From the NCBI GenBank assembly GCA_030674155.1, contig CM060326.1:23486370-23501369 (forward strand): a stretch of DNA of 15,000 nucleotides. The letters run 5' to 3'. Shown in pieces: positions 1 to 9,829 of the stretch (position 1 is the first letter of the stretch; each line of letters opens with the position of its first letter). The notes beneath the pieces are model-generated. The model worked only from the letters and a program-made list of their open reading frames with translations. It was not told where the DNA came from and ran no database searches. This DNA comes from Stramonita haemastoma. Taxonomy: Eukaryota > Mollusca > Gastropoda > Neogastropoda > Muricidae. A program made the translations under genes and the position numbers.

Positions 1-27
1 ATTGATGGTGAAACCCTGGGGTGCGTG

Positions 28-138
28 AAAACCACCACAACAACGACACGAACAACAGCCAACAACAACAAAACAACAAAAAAACAACAACAAAACAACA
101 ACAACAAACAACAACAACAACAACAGCAGCAGCAACAA
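28..138. repeat. Imperfect (AAC)n / (CAA)n tract
   Basis: Seen directly: the stretch is almost only A and C, built of CAA/AAC triplets with A-run interruptions, and ends in CAG and CAA triplets before ordinary sequence resumes. It could be an expanded A-rich retroposon tail, but no retroposon body is visible within the 27 bases to its left. Confidence 0.9.
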
Positions 139-400
139 CTGCTTAATAAGGACATCGCCCTCTATGCCCTCAGAGTATTAGTAGTACGTAAATAAAGTCT
201 ATTCATTAAAACACATAAGCACTGTATACTCCTCAAGTTTCGTTCAGACGTTGGCAACGCCATATTTATCATTCCTATCCTCCTCCAACCCTACGTTCAA
301 ACTGGTAAACGTATATAGTTCGGAAAAAAAACACCTCAAAAAAGAAAGAAAAAAAAAAAGTGCCGCAGAATAAAAAAATTGGAGACCATTCTGTCAAAAC

Positions 401-401
<1 letters not shown>
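139..401. other. Unassigned non-repetitive stretch
   Basis: AT-rich sequence of normal complexity. It contains an AATAAAG followed by TATTCATT near 193, which resembles a retroposon 3' end, and A-runs at 325-360. No open frame with a recognisable protein, no tRNA boxes and no terminal repeats are visible. Confidence 0.5.
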
Positions 402-475
<74 letters not shown>

Positions 476-783
476 AGAGACAGAGAGACAAGAGACAGAG
501 AGACAGAGAGAGACAGAGAGAGAGAGACAGGAGACAGAAGATGAGACAGACAGTAGACAGACAGACCAGACAGACAGAGACACACACAGAGAGGGAGAGA
601 GACGAGACAGAGACAGAGAGAGACAGAGAGACAGACAGACAGAGAGAGACAGAGAGAGACAACAGAAGACACAGAGAGAGAGAGAGTGTATGTGTGTATG
701 TATGTGTGTGTTTAAAAGAGAGAGAGACAGAGACAGAGGCAGAGACAGAGTCAGAGAGACAGACAGACAGACAGAGGGAGATC
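402..783. repeat. Long (GA)n / (GACA)n purine-rich tract
   Basis: Pure (AG)n at 403-454 passes into mixed GAGA and GACAGA units, with a short TG-rich patch at 686-713 and renewed GACA repeats to 783. About 380 bases of the + strand are nearly free of T. Long Arg/Glu-rich and Ser/Leu-rich frames here are repeat translations, not genes. Confidence 0.95.
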
Positions 784-1021
784 AAACGGAACGATCTTTT
801 CCATGTCTGTAATTCGAGTAGGAAACTGTCTCAGCGAGGTAAAGGATATTATACATTTCCTTTGATAATGTCGATTACTTTGTTCATTTTAGGCCTGCTT
901 CTTTTTTGTGTGTTTGTATTTCTTGCTGCTTCTAGTGTTTCTCTCTCGGATTGGGTCGTGTTTTTTTCGCTTTTTTTTGGTCGTTATTGTACAATTTGCT
1001 TTAAATTCAAACGATTTGTTG
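784..1021. other. Unassigned T-rich spacer
   Basis: A T-rich, moderately complex sequence between the GA tract and the next CT tract. I see no protein, RNA or mobile-element signature in it on either strand. Confidence 0.5.
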
Positions 1022-1023
1022 TT

Positions 1024-1119
<96 letters not shown>

Positions 1120-1122
1120 CAT
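1022..1122. repeat. (CT)n microsatellite, LINE 5' junction
   Basis: An almost pure CT tract with a few CC or TT interruptions. It stops about six bases before LINE-derived coding sequence begins, so it marks the 5' truncation point of the LINE. Confidence 0.95.
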
Positions 1123-1127
1123 GATAG

Positions 1128-2970
1128 AAGAGTTTTAAAAACCAAAGAAACAAGGTGACAAACATGAAGCGTGTAGCAAAACAAAAGTACTTTCAAGATC
1201 TTGTATCGGACAGAAAAAACTGCAGACACATTTGGAAAGCCATTAATCTACTAACAAATAAAACTAACAAAAAGGCACAAACTACAGTTAAAGACATTTC
1301 ATCCTTGAGCCTGAATAAACATTTTGTTGGGATAGCCAACAACCTAATAAAGTGTGAAGACTGGAAAAGTAATGATTTGAAACATTTAAGAGCATATTGT
1401 GAGTCTAAAAATATACACTCTAAATTAGACATTCCATTTATTTCCTTACCTGAAGTGCTGACATCCCTCTTACAATTAAAGCAGTCAACCACAAAAGATG
1501 TTGATGGACTAGATGGTAAATAATTAAAATTGCTGCGCCTGTAATAGCAGACACCCTTACCTATATTTATAATCTTTGTATTGACAAAGCTTATTTTCCT
1601 TCTCATTTTAAAAAGGCTAAAGTCAATTCCTCTCTTTAAATCTGGCGCATCAGATGACCCATCGAATTACAGGTCGATATCAATTTTGTCTATCTTATCA
1701 AAGCCTTTAGAAAAGCATGTTAAAAAATCTTTACTTTTACATTTAGAAAAATATGACCTAATCAATCCAAGTCAATCAGGTTTCAGAAAAAAACATTCAT
1801 GTCACACGGCTCTGATAAATATGGTAGACAAATGGCTTCTGAATATTAATAACAATATGTTTACCGGAGTTGTCTTCGCCGATTTTGCAAAGGCTTTCGA
1901 TGTGATAAACCACACACTTCTGTTAAAGAAACTACACCTATATAGAATATCAAAGAATACCTTTCAATTTTTAGAATCATTTTTATCAAATAGACAACAG
2001 TCAGTCTTTGTTGGAAAGTCTCAGTCTGATTTTCTCACAGTGACAAATGGTGTTCCCCAAGGTTCAGTTCTGGGTCCTATACTTTTCTCTCTATATATTA
2101 ATGATTTACCATTGTACATGAATGCTTGTTGTGAATTATTTGCAGATGACAATTCAATTTATGCTGAAAATCATTCCTTACAAATTTTGTCATCTAATCT
2201 CCAAGACAATATATATCAGCTTACCAGATGGGCAGAACTAAATCACATGTCCCTTAATCCAATAAAGACTAAATGTATGTGTATAACAACCAGACAAAAG
2301 CGACAGAATCAGATCTCTTCTATGTTCCCTATAAATGTTTCAGGTGAAAAAATTGAAGAAGTAAATTTCCACAAGGTGCTAGGAATCATTATTGATCATA
2401 ATCTTTCATGGCAAGACCACATCGCCAATCTAAGTAAAGTTGTATCTCAAAAGGTGTTTCAGTTATCCAAAATAAAACATTTCCTTAATCTTAGCACTAG
2501 AAAACAGTTTTTCCATGCACACATAAGTTCTGTTATAGAATACGCATCAACCTTGTGGGGTTCTGCAAGGCAAATACATTAAAACCTCTGATTAGATTAT
2601 ACAAGCGTGCCATTAAACTTATTCTATTGAAATCAAGCTCATTAACTTCCGTGGACTATAAATCAGTTGGTATTTTGCCATTTAAATTGCAGTTGGAATA
2701 CAACAAAGCTTTAATGATGCACAGACTAGTGTATGGAAATGCACCGCCCACTCTGGCAAAACATTTTCAAATAAATACATATCGTCATTCCATAAACTTA
2801 CTGTGCCAAAACCAAGAATAGATCTGTTTAAAAGTAGTCTTGTATATAGCGGTGGCACTTACTGGAATAACCTGCCAGCATCCTTAAAAAGTGTAACTTC
2901 TATGCTAAACTTTAAAAAATCATTGAAACATTTTCTTATGAATGAAAGGCTGACAGAGACTGGCTGTTGA
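1128..2970 (+). pseudogene. LINE ORF2 remnant: reverse transcriptase with four frameshifts
   Basis: This is the 3' part of a LINE polyprotein that would copy the element's RNA into DNA at a nicked target. The reading frame is 1128-1520 in frame 3, 1520-1621 in frame 2, 1620-2574 in frame 3, about 2574-2797 in frame 2, and 2800-2970 in frame 1. The breaks lie near 1518-1520, 1620, 2570-2575 and 2790-2800; the first two cancel each other. Catalytic motifs are still readable: motif A with FADFAKAFD (first Asp at 1881-1883), motif B with NGVPQGS (from 2046) and motif C as FADD (2139-2150), so both catalytic Asp pairs survive. The C-terminal block with a WNNLP motif ends at TGA 2968-2970. The first open frame has no true start; its GTG at 1155 is internal to the truncated protein. 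It is certainly non-functional as written. Confidence 0.92.
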
Positions 2971-3088
2971 TCTTGTCTTATATAAAAAAAGCATATTGTT
3001 TTCTTGTTATCGGACAAAATGTCAGTCATGATTTGCCATGACTTCATTTAATCATGTTTTACATATGTCTTTTTATCAGCTGTCTGTC
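1128..3088 (+). mobile_element. 5'-truncated non-LTR retrotransposon (LINE), CR1/L2/Jockey group
   Basis: The element starts abruptly after a (CT)n tract, inside the region linking the endonuclease and the reverse transcriptase. The 5' UTR, any ORF1 and the whole endonuclease are missing. This is the usual product of incomplete target-primed reverse transcription. It keeps the reverse transcriptase, the C-terminal region and a 3' UTR of about 120 bp after the stop at 2968-2970, then grades into TCTG repeats, so the 3' boundary is soft. The group assignment rests on the protein motifs: PISIL-like fingers, SGFR, KAFD, a GVPQGSVLGP-type motif, FADD, then a YASTLWG block. The exact clade (CR1, L2, Crack, Daphne or Jockey) cannot be settled by eye. 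The element cannot move itself. Confidence 0.9.
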
Positions 3089-3180
3089 ATTCTCTGTCTG
3101 TCTGTCTGTCTGTATGTCTGTCTGTCTGCCTGCCTGTGAAACTGAGTGTCTTTAGTCTGTCCGTCTGTCTGTATTCTATC
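3089..3180. repeat. (TCTG)n tract at LINE 3' end
   Basis: TCTG tetranucleotides with TATG and CCTG variants follow the LINE 3' UTR. Some LINE groups end in short tandem repeats, so the first units may be part of the LINE tail, later expanded. That last step is inference. Confidence 0.85.
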
Positions 3181-3213
3181 TCTCATCTGCCTGTCTATCC
3201 CTTCTCTGTCAGT

Positions 3214-3320
3214 CTCTACTCTACTCTGCTCTGCTCTACTCTACAGTACTCTACTCTACTCTACTCTACTCTACTCTACTCTACTCTATTCTACTCTACT
3301 CTACTCTACTCTACTCTCTA
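3214..3320. repeat. (CTACT)n pentanucleotide repeat
   Basis: About twenty units of a five-base repeat (ACTCT register) with GCTCT and AGTACT variants near its left end and one ATTCT unit. It is the only pentanucleotide array in the window. Confidence 0.95.
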
Positions 3321-3523
3321 GTCAATCATATTTCTTATTTTCTAATCTGATTTTGTGATTTTGTTCTCTCATTTTGTAAAAGATAAAGCATAAGCGTAGA
3401 AAATGTTTCTTGTATTTGGATGATGTTATGGATTTTTTTTTCTTTTTTCTTCACTCATACAATGCATATGTGCAGTTTGTTTGTTATTGCTATGCCTTTC
3501 TTTTATTTTCTTCCTTTTTCACC
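3321..3523. other. Unassigned T-rich spacer
   Basis: A T-rich stretch with no recognisable protein, RNA or mobile-element body. It leads into a retroposon tail fragment. Confidence 0.5.
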
Positions 3524-3601
3524 CAGAAGGGTGGTTATAAAAAGGCACGTTTTCTTATGCCATTACCCTCTTTAAATACTCATTCATTCATTCGTTCATT
3601 G

Positions 3602-3607
<6 letters not shown>
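3524..3607 (+). mobile_element. SINE/LINE 3' tail fragment followed by (ATTC)n
   Basis: The sequence GGTTATAAAAAGGCAC, then CTTATGCCATTACCCTC and a TTTAAAT, aligns by eye with the tail of the full SINEs at 4800-4850 and 13595-13645. It ends in CATT/ATTC repeats and then (CT)n. No SINE body is visible upstream, so it is a severely 5'-truncated SINE or the end of the partner LINE. Confidence 0.65.
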
Positions 3608-3695
<88 letters not shown>

Positions 3696-3720
3696 TCTCC
3701 TCTCTCTCTCTCTCTCTCTC
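3608..3720. repeat. (CT)n microsatellite
   Basis: Near-pure CT with a single ACT and a few CC or TTC interruptions, beginning directly at the end of the preceding retroposon tail. Confidence 0.97.
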
Positions 3721-3904
3721 ATGAATCTTGAAATTGATTTTTCTGTACCCTTTGTATTTAGTATTTGCTTGTTCGTTCGAAAGTATTTTCATTATCTATT
3801 TTCATATTGTGTACATTTGCAACTTTTCATGTATATTGTTGGGGTTTTGTTTGCTTGTTTATCTTTTGTTTTGGGTGTGTTGGGGGGGAGGTGGGGGAGG
3901 GGAG
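3721..3904. other. Unassigned T-rich spacer with G-rich end
   Basis: T-rich sequence without a recognisable gene. Its right end, 3873-3902, holds four G-runs of 3, 7, 5 and 4 on the + strand, spaced 6, 4 and 1 bases apart, which fits the classic intramolecular G-quadruplex pattern. Confidence 0.6.
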
Positions 3905-3969
3905 TCTTTTCCGAGGGCTGGATGTAAAAAAGCAATCTTTGCTTATTCTATTACCCTCTTTGAATAAAG
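3905..3969 (+). mobile_element. SINE/LINE 3' tail fragment
   Basis: GGCTGGATGTAAAAAAGCAA, then TTGCTTATTCTATTACCCTC and TTTGAATAAAG, is a clear copy of the tail of the full SINEs in this window. It keeps the tail hairpin: AAGCAA at 3930-3935 pairs with TTGCTT at 3939-3944. No tRNA head or body is present upstream. Confidence 0.8.
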
Positions 3970-4139
<170 letters not shown>

Positions 4140-4229
4140 TTTGGTTTGGTTTTGGTTTTTGTTTGTTTCGGTTTGGGGGATGTTGTTTTTAAGGGGTTTT
4201 GCTTTGATTTTGATATTCCCTAATCAGGA

Positions 4230-4306
4230 AATGCCCGGATGAAAAAAAAACCTATGAGAATGCCCATCTGTCACCCTTGAGAAAATAAAGATTATTGATT
4301 CATTCG
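4230..4306 (+). mobile_element. Diverged SINE/LINE 3' tail fragment
   Basis: CCGGATGAAAAAAA matches the tail start of the SINE at 11033-11046. It is followed by a diverged TATGAGAATGCCC, CACCCTTGAG and AAAATAAAG in the order expected for the tail, then ATTGATTCATTCGTT repeats and a CT tract. The hairpin is no longer convincing. The upstream 4140-4229 is G/T-rich spacer without a SINE body. Confidence 0.6.
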
Positions 4307-4526
<220 letters not shown>

Positions 4527-4527
4527 A

Positions 4528-4868
4528 GACGGGATAACCTAATGGTCAGAGCATTGCGCTCGTAATTTGACGACCCGGCTTCGATTCCCGTTCGAGGAGA
4601 TATTTCTCCTGGAGTTAACATCAGTGCTGACTCCACTCTTCCTCAAAATCCTTCGGATGAGACTATAAACTGAGGCACCGTGTGTGAACGCACGCGAACA
4701 TCTTACGCACACGTGAAATCTGTTCCGCTTTTCGTAAGAGTAGGCCATCGTGTGCCGGTGGAATAGATGACATTTACAAAACTGCATACACACGGGGACT
4801 GGATGTAAAAAATGCACAAGTGTGCTTATCCCATTATCCTCGATATAAAAGGAAAAAAAGAATAAAAA
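4528..4868 (+). mobile_element. Full-length tRNA-derived SINE, family 1, copy A
   Basis: The tRNA-like head (4528-4600) has an A box (ATAACCTAATGG, 4534-4545) and a B box (GGCTTCGATTCC, 4577-4588) 31 bases apart, the geometry of an internal RNA polymerase III promoter. The body carries a conserved central motif (CTATAAACTGAGG, from about 4663), then CACACGTGAAATC, GTAAGAGTAGGCCATCG and CAAAACTGCATACACACGGG. The 3' tail contains a hairpin (GCAC 4814-4817 with GTGC 4822-4825) and ends in an A-rich run. It encodes no protein and would need a partner LINE for reverse transcription. The head starts directly after a (CT)n tract. The A box differs by a few bases from the consensus, so transcription today is uncertain. 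Confidence 0.92.
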
Positions 4869-5129
4869 TGTACATATATATTAGTCACCCACTTGTAGCT
4901 ATACATTTCTTATTATTTATTTTGTTTTTGTATTTTTCTGCCACATATCGAGGCAAAGCAGATACACATTCATTTTTTCTCTACGTCCCTTGCTTATGGA
5001 TTTTTTGTTTTTTGTTCATTTCTTTCTTTTTACTGTGCTCCTGTCATTGCTTTTAAGTTATGAGATGAAGGGTAGAGAGAGACAGTAACCAGGCAATGAT
5101 TTTAATCGAATCAGGGTTTTTTTGTCTAA

Positions 5130-5160
<31 letters not shown>

Positions 5161-5664
5161 TGTTAAACGTAGGATTAATCGCAGTGTACGCATTCGTGTC
5201 ATCATTTGTGCTTTTTACTTACGTTCTCATCCTCCTTTTCTTTATTCTTTTCTTTTCCTTCCCTCAACCGCCTCTTGATGTTGTTCATTTTCTCAAAAAA
5301 TACAGATATATGAATCGATTTTTAATGTGCAGAGGTTCATTTTAAATAGGCGCACTAAAATCTTTGTTTTAACAGTCGTGGTGCTTCTGATTTTCTTTCC
5401 TCTTCTGATTTTTTAACATCCCCCTCCCCCCCTCATCACCCAGCTTAGCATTCCTTTTTTTCTTTTTTACTCCCGTCATCAGATCGTCATTTTTTCCCGT
5501 TGTAAATGCGTTCTACCAAATAAAATAAAGTTAAGACACATTCTTTGTAAGCTTTCTTAAGAACTGAAATGCTTCAGAATTGTGTTGGATGGTATGTTTT
5601 ATCTTGGTTTTTTTTTTTTTTTTTTGGCTGCTGTTACTGCTGAGGTTATCTTGTGCAAGAAGGG

Positions 5665-5992
5665 AACGGGATAGCCTAGTGGTCGAATACTGCACTCGCA
5701 ATTTGACGACCCGGGTTCGGTTCCAATTCGAGGGGATTTCCCCCCTAGAGTTAACATCAGTGCTGACTCCAATCTTCACCAACAAGTCCTTTGGATGAAA
5801 CTATAAACTGAGGCCCCGTGTGCAAACGCATTCAGAGCATCTTCCGCACACGTTAAATCCTGTTCCGTTATTTGTAAGAGTAGGCCAATGTGTGCCAATT
5901 GGAACAGATGACAAGATTTACAAAACTGCATACACATGAGGACAGGATGTAAAATAAACAATGGGTGCTTATTCATTTATCCTCGATATAAA
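5665..5992 (+). mobile_element. Full-length tRNA-derived SINE, family 1, copy B
   Basis: The head has a textbook A box (TAGCCTAGTGG, 5672-5682) and B box (GGTTCGGTTCC, 5714-5724). The body shows TTAACATCAGTGCTGACTCC, CTATAAACTGAGGCCCCGTG (5801-5820), CGCACACGTTAAATCCTG and GTAAGAGTAGGCCAATG, collinear with copy A. The tail (GGATGTAAAATAAAC, GTGCTTATTC, CCTCGATATAAATG) lost its hairpin. The copy lies inside repeat unit U1. Its split of U1 is visible by comparison with U3 and U4, which makes this a dated insertion relative to the array. Confidence 0.93.
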
Positions 5993-6072
5993 TGAATGAA
6001 TGAATGAATGAACTGAATGAATGAATGAATGAATGAATGAATGAATGAATGAACGAATGAATAATGAATGAA
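5990..6072 (+). repeat. (AATG)n tail of SINE B
   Basis: About twenty tetranucleotide units with ACTG, ACG and ATAATG variants continue directly from the SINE tail. This is the expanded 3' tail repeat of copy B, rather than an independent microsatellite. Confidence 0.93.
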
Positions 6073-6185
6073 GCAGCGATTTCCTTGTGTTTAACGATGG
6101 ACCTACAGTATATTAGAGGTTGAGAATTGAAAAAATAACAACATTAACAACAAACAGCCATTCTTCCGGCTGATAGTATAGCGCT

Positions 6186-6602
<417 letters not shown>

Positions 6603-6667
6603 GTTTTCAAAAGAATGACTGTAAAAATCTAAATATCCAGGAGAAAATGGTTTTCGTATTAAGCATG

Positions 6668-6806
6668 GTGCGTGCGTGCCTCGTGTGTTGTGTTGTGTGT
6701 TGTGTGCTGGTGTGTTGTGTGTGTGTGTGTGGGTGTGTGTGTGTGTGTGTATGTGTGTATGTGCGCGCGCGTGCGTGCGTGTGTGTATGTGTGGATGCGT
6801 GTGTAA

Positions 6807-6843
<37 letters not shown>

Positions 6844-7258
6844 TATGTCTGCGTATGTGTGCGCGCATATGTGCGTGCGTGAGTGAGTGCAGGTGATTGC
6901 GTGTGAGCGTGCTCATGCGAGCATGTTGTGTGTGTGTGTGTGTGTGTGTGTGTGGTGCGTGCGTGCGTGTATGTGTGTGTGTGCGTGGGTGCGTGTATGT
7001 GTGTGTTGGTGCGTGCGTGTATGTGTGTTTGTGCATGTGTATATGTGTGTGTGCGTACGCATGTGTGTGCTATTAGTGTGTGTGTGTGTGCGCACGCACG
7101 TGTGTGTGTGCTGTTAGTGTATGTGTATGTGTGCGTGTGTGTGTGTGTGCGTTCCTGTGTGCATGTATGTGTGTTTCTGTGTGTGTTTTGTGTGTATGTT
7201 TGTGTGTGTGTGTGTGTTTGTGTGTGTGCGCGCATGTGCGTGTGTGTGTGTGTGTGCA
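6668..7258. repeat. Long degenerate (TG)n tract
   Basis: About 590 bases of TG repeats with TGCG, TATG and GCGC variants on the + strand. The long minus-strand His/Thr-rich frame (6144-7301) and the Cys/Val-rich plus-strand frames are translations of this repeat. GCGCGC patches (near 6764, 6828, 6861) could favour left-handed DNA. Confidence 0.95.
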
Positions 7259-7260
7259 TG

Positions 7261-7394
7261 ATTCGTGCAAACATTATCAAAACTCTAGCCACTTGCAACA
7301 AAGTTTATACTTATTTTTCTGTTTTCATGTTATGATTTTTCTCTCCTTTTTTTCATTATTTTGCTTCCAATTTTTGTATGGACCGGTCTTTTTT
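7261..7394. other. T-rich spacer before U2
   Basis: T-rich sequence with no recognised element. Similar T-rich spacers precede U1, U3 and U4, so it may belong to the repeating unit, but the similarity is weak. Confidence 0.4.
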
Positions 7395-8279
7395 CAATGG
7401 GTGGTGGGGAGATAAGAGATAGTCGCAAATCACGGTTTTATAGATTATAACTCGTTCTTTGTCGAGTTAGTTAAAGATAATGTCAGGACTACACTTGTGC
7501 ATTTATGTATTTTTACTCTCTCTTCCGTCTGTCTCCCCTACCCTACCTCCACCCCCCTCCTCTGTCTTCTTTTTCTCTGTTTCCTCTCTCTCTTCTCTTC
7601 AATTTTTTTTTTTCTTCAAAGGACAGGTTTTTGAAACCTATCATCAATGTACACAGGTTCTTTTGAAACACAAGTACCAAAAAACTCCAAACATATGAGA
7701 TTCGGCAATCCTGCTTATTCTCTGTCTTTATTTTTTCTTCCTCCTCTGGTTTCCTCCAAAGCATTTTTTTTTCTCTGTGTCGCCCAGCCTATTCTTCCCT
7801 CTCTTCTCTGTTTTTCTTATCTCTATGCCCCCATTTTTTCTGCTGTGGAGATGTTTACCCAGGTTAATCTTACTTTCCTTTCTTTGCCAGGCTTTGACAG
7901 CTGAGATACCGAAAGGCTGTTGCTAGGTTGTGGGCTTTTTGTTGTCTTCTCTTTCTGTTGATGTTGATGCTGCTGCTCAGGTTTCCTCCCGTATCTTTCA
8001 TCTTTAGTTCCAATGAATATAATAGTTTGAGAAGAAAGGTTGAGTTTTGGAAACGTGTCAGTCTGGCTGACTGTGTAGGTAACTATGTTGATCGATTGTC
8101 TTTTTTTTTTAGATTGATTTTCTGTCTGTAGTAAATTATCTGATTCTGTCTTTGTTGGATGAGAATGTGGATAATCATCTTGTTGATGGTATTTCTAAAG
8201 TATAACTATCTGTCTGTATTAAATCATCTAATTCTGCCGTTTGATCTTGTCTCTGACTCTGTCCCTGACTTTGCCTTTC

Positions 8280-8283
<4 letters not shown>
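7395..8283 (+). repeat. Long repeat unit U2
   Basis: Second copy of the long unit. It begins GA-rich (GGGGAGATAAGAGATAG, about 7407), with GATTATAA also found in U3. A pyrimidine-rich stretch is followed by CAATGTACACAGGTTCTT (7645-7662), GTACCAAAAAACTCC and ATATGAGA, then GACAGCTGAGATACCGAAAGG (7896-7916 region) and GGAAACGTGTCAGTCTGGCTGA (8049-8070 region), each matched in order in U3 or U4. It is longer than its sisters, partly because of an 88-bp internal duplication (8122-8148 against 8210-8236). No coding potential was recognised. Confidence 0.65.
8122..8236 (+). repeat. Internal 88-bp partial tandem duplication in U2
   Basis: CTGTCTGTAGTAAATTATCT from 8122 recurs as CTGTCTGTATTAAATCATCT from 8210, followed in both by an ATTCTG. 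The offset is 88 bases. The middle of the two segments matches less well, so this is an old or partial duplication. Confidence 0.65.
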
Positions 8284-8700
<417 letters not shown>

Positions 8701-8884
8701 TCTGTTTATTTGTCTATCTGTCTCTCTCCCTCTGTCTTTCTCTCTGTGTTTCTTTCTCTCTAACTGTGTGTGTGGATAGGTGTGCTTTTACTTGCTCTTT
8801 CTTTTTCAATTTTTCTTCTTGCTTTTGTTTTATTGCATTTTGTTTGCTACCCACTTTACCTGCACCTGTCTTTCTTTCTTTTCA
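8701..8884. other. Pyrimidine-rich spacer before U3
   Basis: Degenerate TCTG and CTTT repeats pass into T/C-rich sequence. No gene was recognised. Confidence 0.5.
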
Positions 8885-9584
8885 GGAGAGGGGAGCTAGA
8901 AGCTTTGCGGGCCAGGATTCGCTGATTATAATTTAAACAAAAAACCAGTTGTGTTTCTTACTCGGAAGTATGTTTTATGTCCGTGCGTTTGTGCAATTTC
9001 ACTCCCTGATACACCTCCAAATCCCACCTTTTCTTCCTTGTTTCTCTTTCCTCTCCCTCTCTTTTCCCCAACGGCCTTTTTCTCTATAAAAAAGACCGGT
9101 ATTTGGAATCAATTCTTAATGTGCACAGGTTCTTCTTAAATACAAAGACCAAAAACCCTAACATCTGAGGTTTTCCCAACGTAGTTTTGTCTCTGCTTTT
9201 CTTTCTTGTTCAGTTTTTGTAATTGTTACCAAGCCTATTTCATTACCAAGCCTCCTTCTATCTTTTCTGTGTTTTTCTTCCACCCCAATACCTGGATTTC
9301 CCTTTTTGTGTTGAAGCTGTGTCTTAGCAAATTAATTCTTACAACACATTTCTCTGCAAGGATTTGTAAACTGAGATGCCGTAAGGGTTGGGTTTGTTTC
9401 ATCATTTCTTTTAATAAGTGTTAATTGCTCTAGCTGCCTCTGTTGCGACAGATAGAGTTTCCTCTTGCAAGATGCAGCGGTTTCATCTTTTGCTTTGAGG
9501 CACTTGTAAATTTGAAAGAAACCTTGTGTACTGAGTGACTATCTAGCTATTTTGCTAATAACTGCTCTGTCTGTTAGCCTGACA
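8885..9584 (+). repeat. Long repeat unit U3
   Basis: Third copy, about 700 bp. Landmarks in order: GAGGGGAGCTAGAAGC, GATTATAA (shared with U2), a pyrimidine-rich stretch, AATGTGCACAGGTTCTTCTT (9117-9136), AAATACAAAGACCAAAAACCC, ATCTGAGGTTTTCCCA, a block at 9341-9376 differing from U4 10647-10682 at about 4 of 36 positions, and GCAAGATGCAGCGGTTTCATC (about 9466-9486), which aligns with U1 on both sides of SINE B. It runs straight into a (TG)n tract. No coding potential was recognised. Confidence 0.75.
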
Positions 9585-9612
9585 GTGAGTGTGTGTGCGT
9601 GCACGTGCGTGC

Positions 9613-9698
<86 letters not shown>

Positions 9699-9829
9699 GT
9701 GTGAGTGAGTGTGCTCTGTGTCTGCGTGTGTGTCTGTGCCTGCGTGTGTGTCTGTGCCTGTGTGTGTATATTGTGTGTGTGCATATGTGTATGTGTGTAT
9801 GTATGTGTGTATGTATGTATGTGTGTGTG
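9585..9829. repeat. (TG)n and variant TG tract
   Basis: TGCG units, then pure (TG)n from about 9617 to 9690, then TATG, TGAG, TCTGCG and TCTGCC variants. Confidence 0.95.

Larger units (their letters stand above)
5050..6185 (+). repeat. Long repeat unit U1 (interrupted by SINE B)
   Basis: First of four diverged copies of an unrecognised unit. Landmarks: a GA-rich start (about 5056-5090), a T-run at 5129-5155, GTGC-containing and pyrimidine-rich stretches, then AATGTGCAGAGGTTC (from 5325), CAGTCGTGGTGCTTCTG (5373-5389, exact 17-base match to 10474-10490), CTACCAAATAAAATAAAG (near 5512) and GACACATTC. After SINE B the unit resumes with AAGCAGCGATTTC and CGATGGACCT. Without SINE B it is about 730 bp. 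It has no convincing open frame. It may be an old tandem or segmental duplicate, or a non-autonomous element; its function is unknown. Confidence 0.7.

Noticed and set aside
379..1158. 259-aa open frame rich in Arg/Glu and then Ser/Leu
   Set aside because: It spans the GA tract and then the CT tract. The protein is a translation of dinucleotide repeats joined by T-rich spacer and has no domain.
1155..1523. Separate small gene starting at 1155
   Set aside because: The GTG start is internal; the frame extends upstream to 1128 and continues, after a frameshift, into the LINE reverse transcriptase.
4528..4600. Possible functional tRNA gene
   Set aside because: The A and B boxes are present, but the folded arms are not complementary as in a tRNA, and the sequence continues directly into a SINE body found in other copies.
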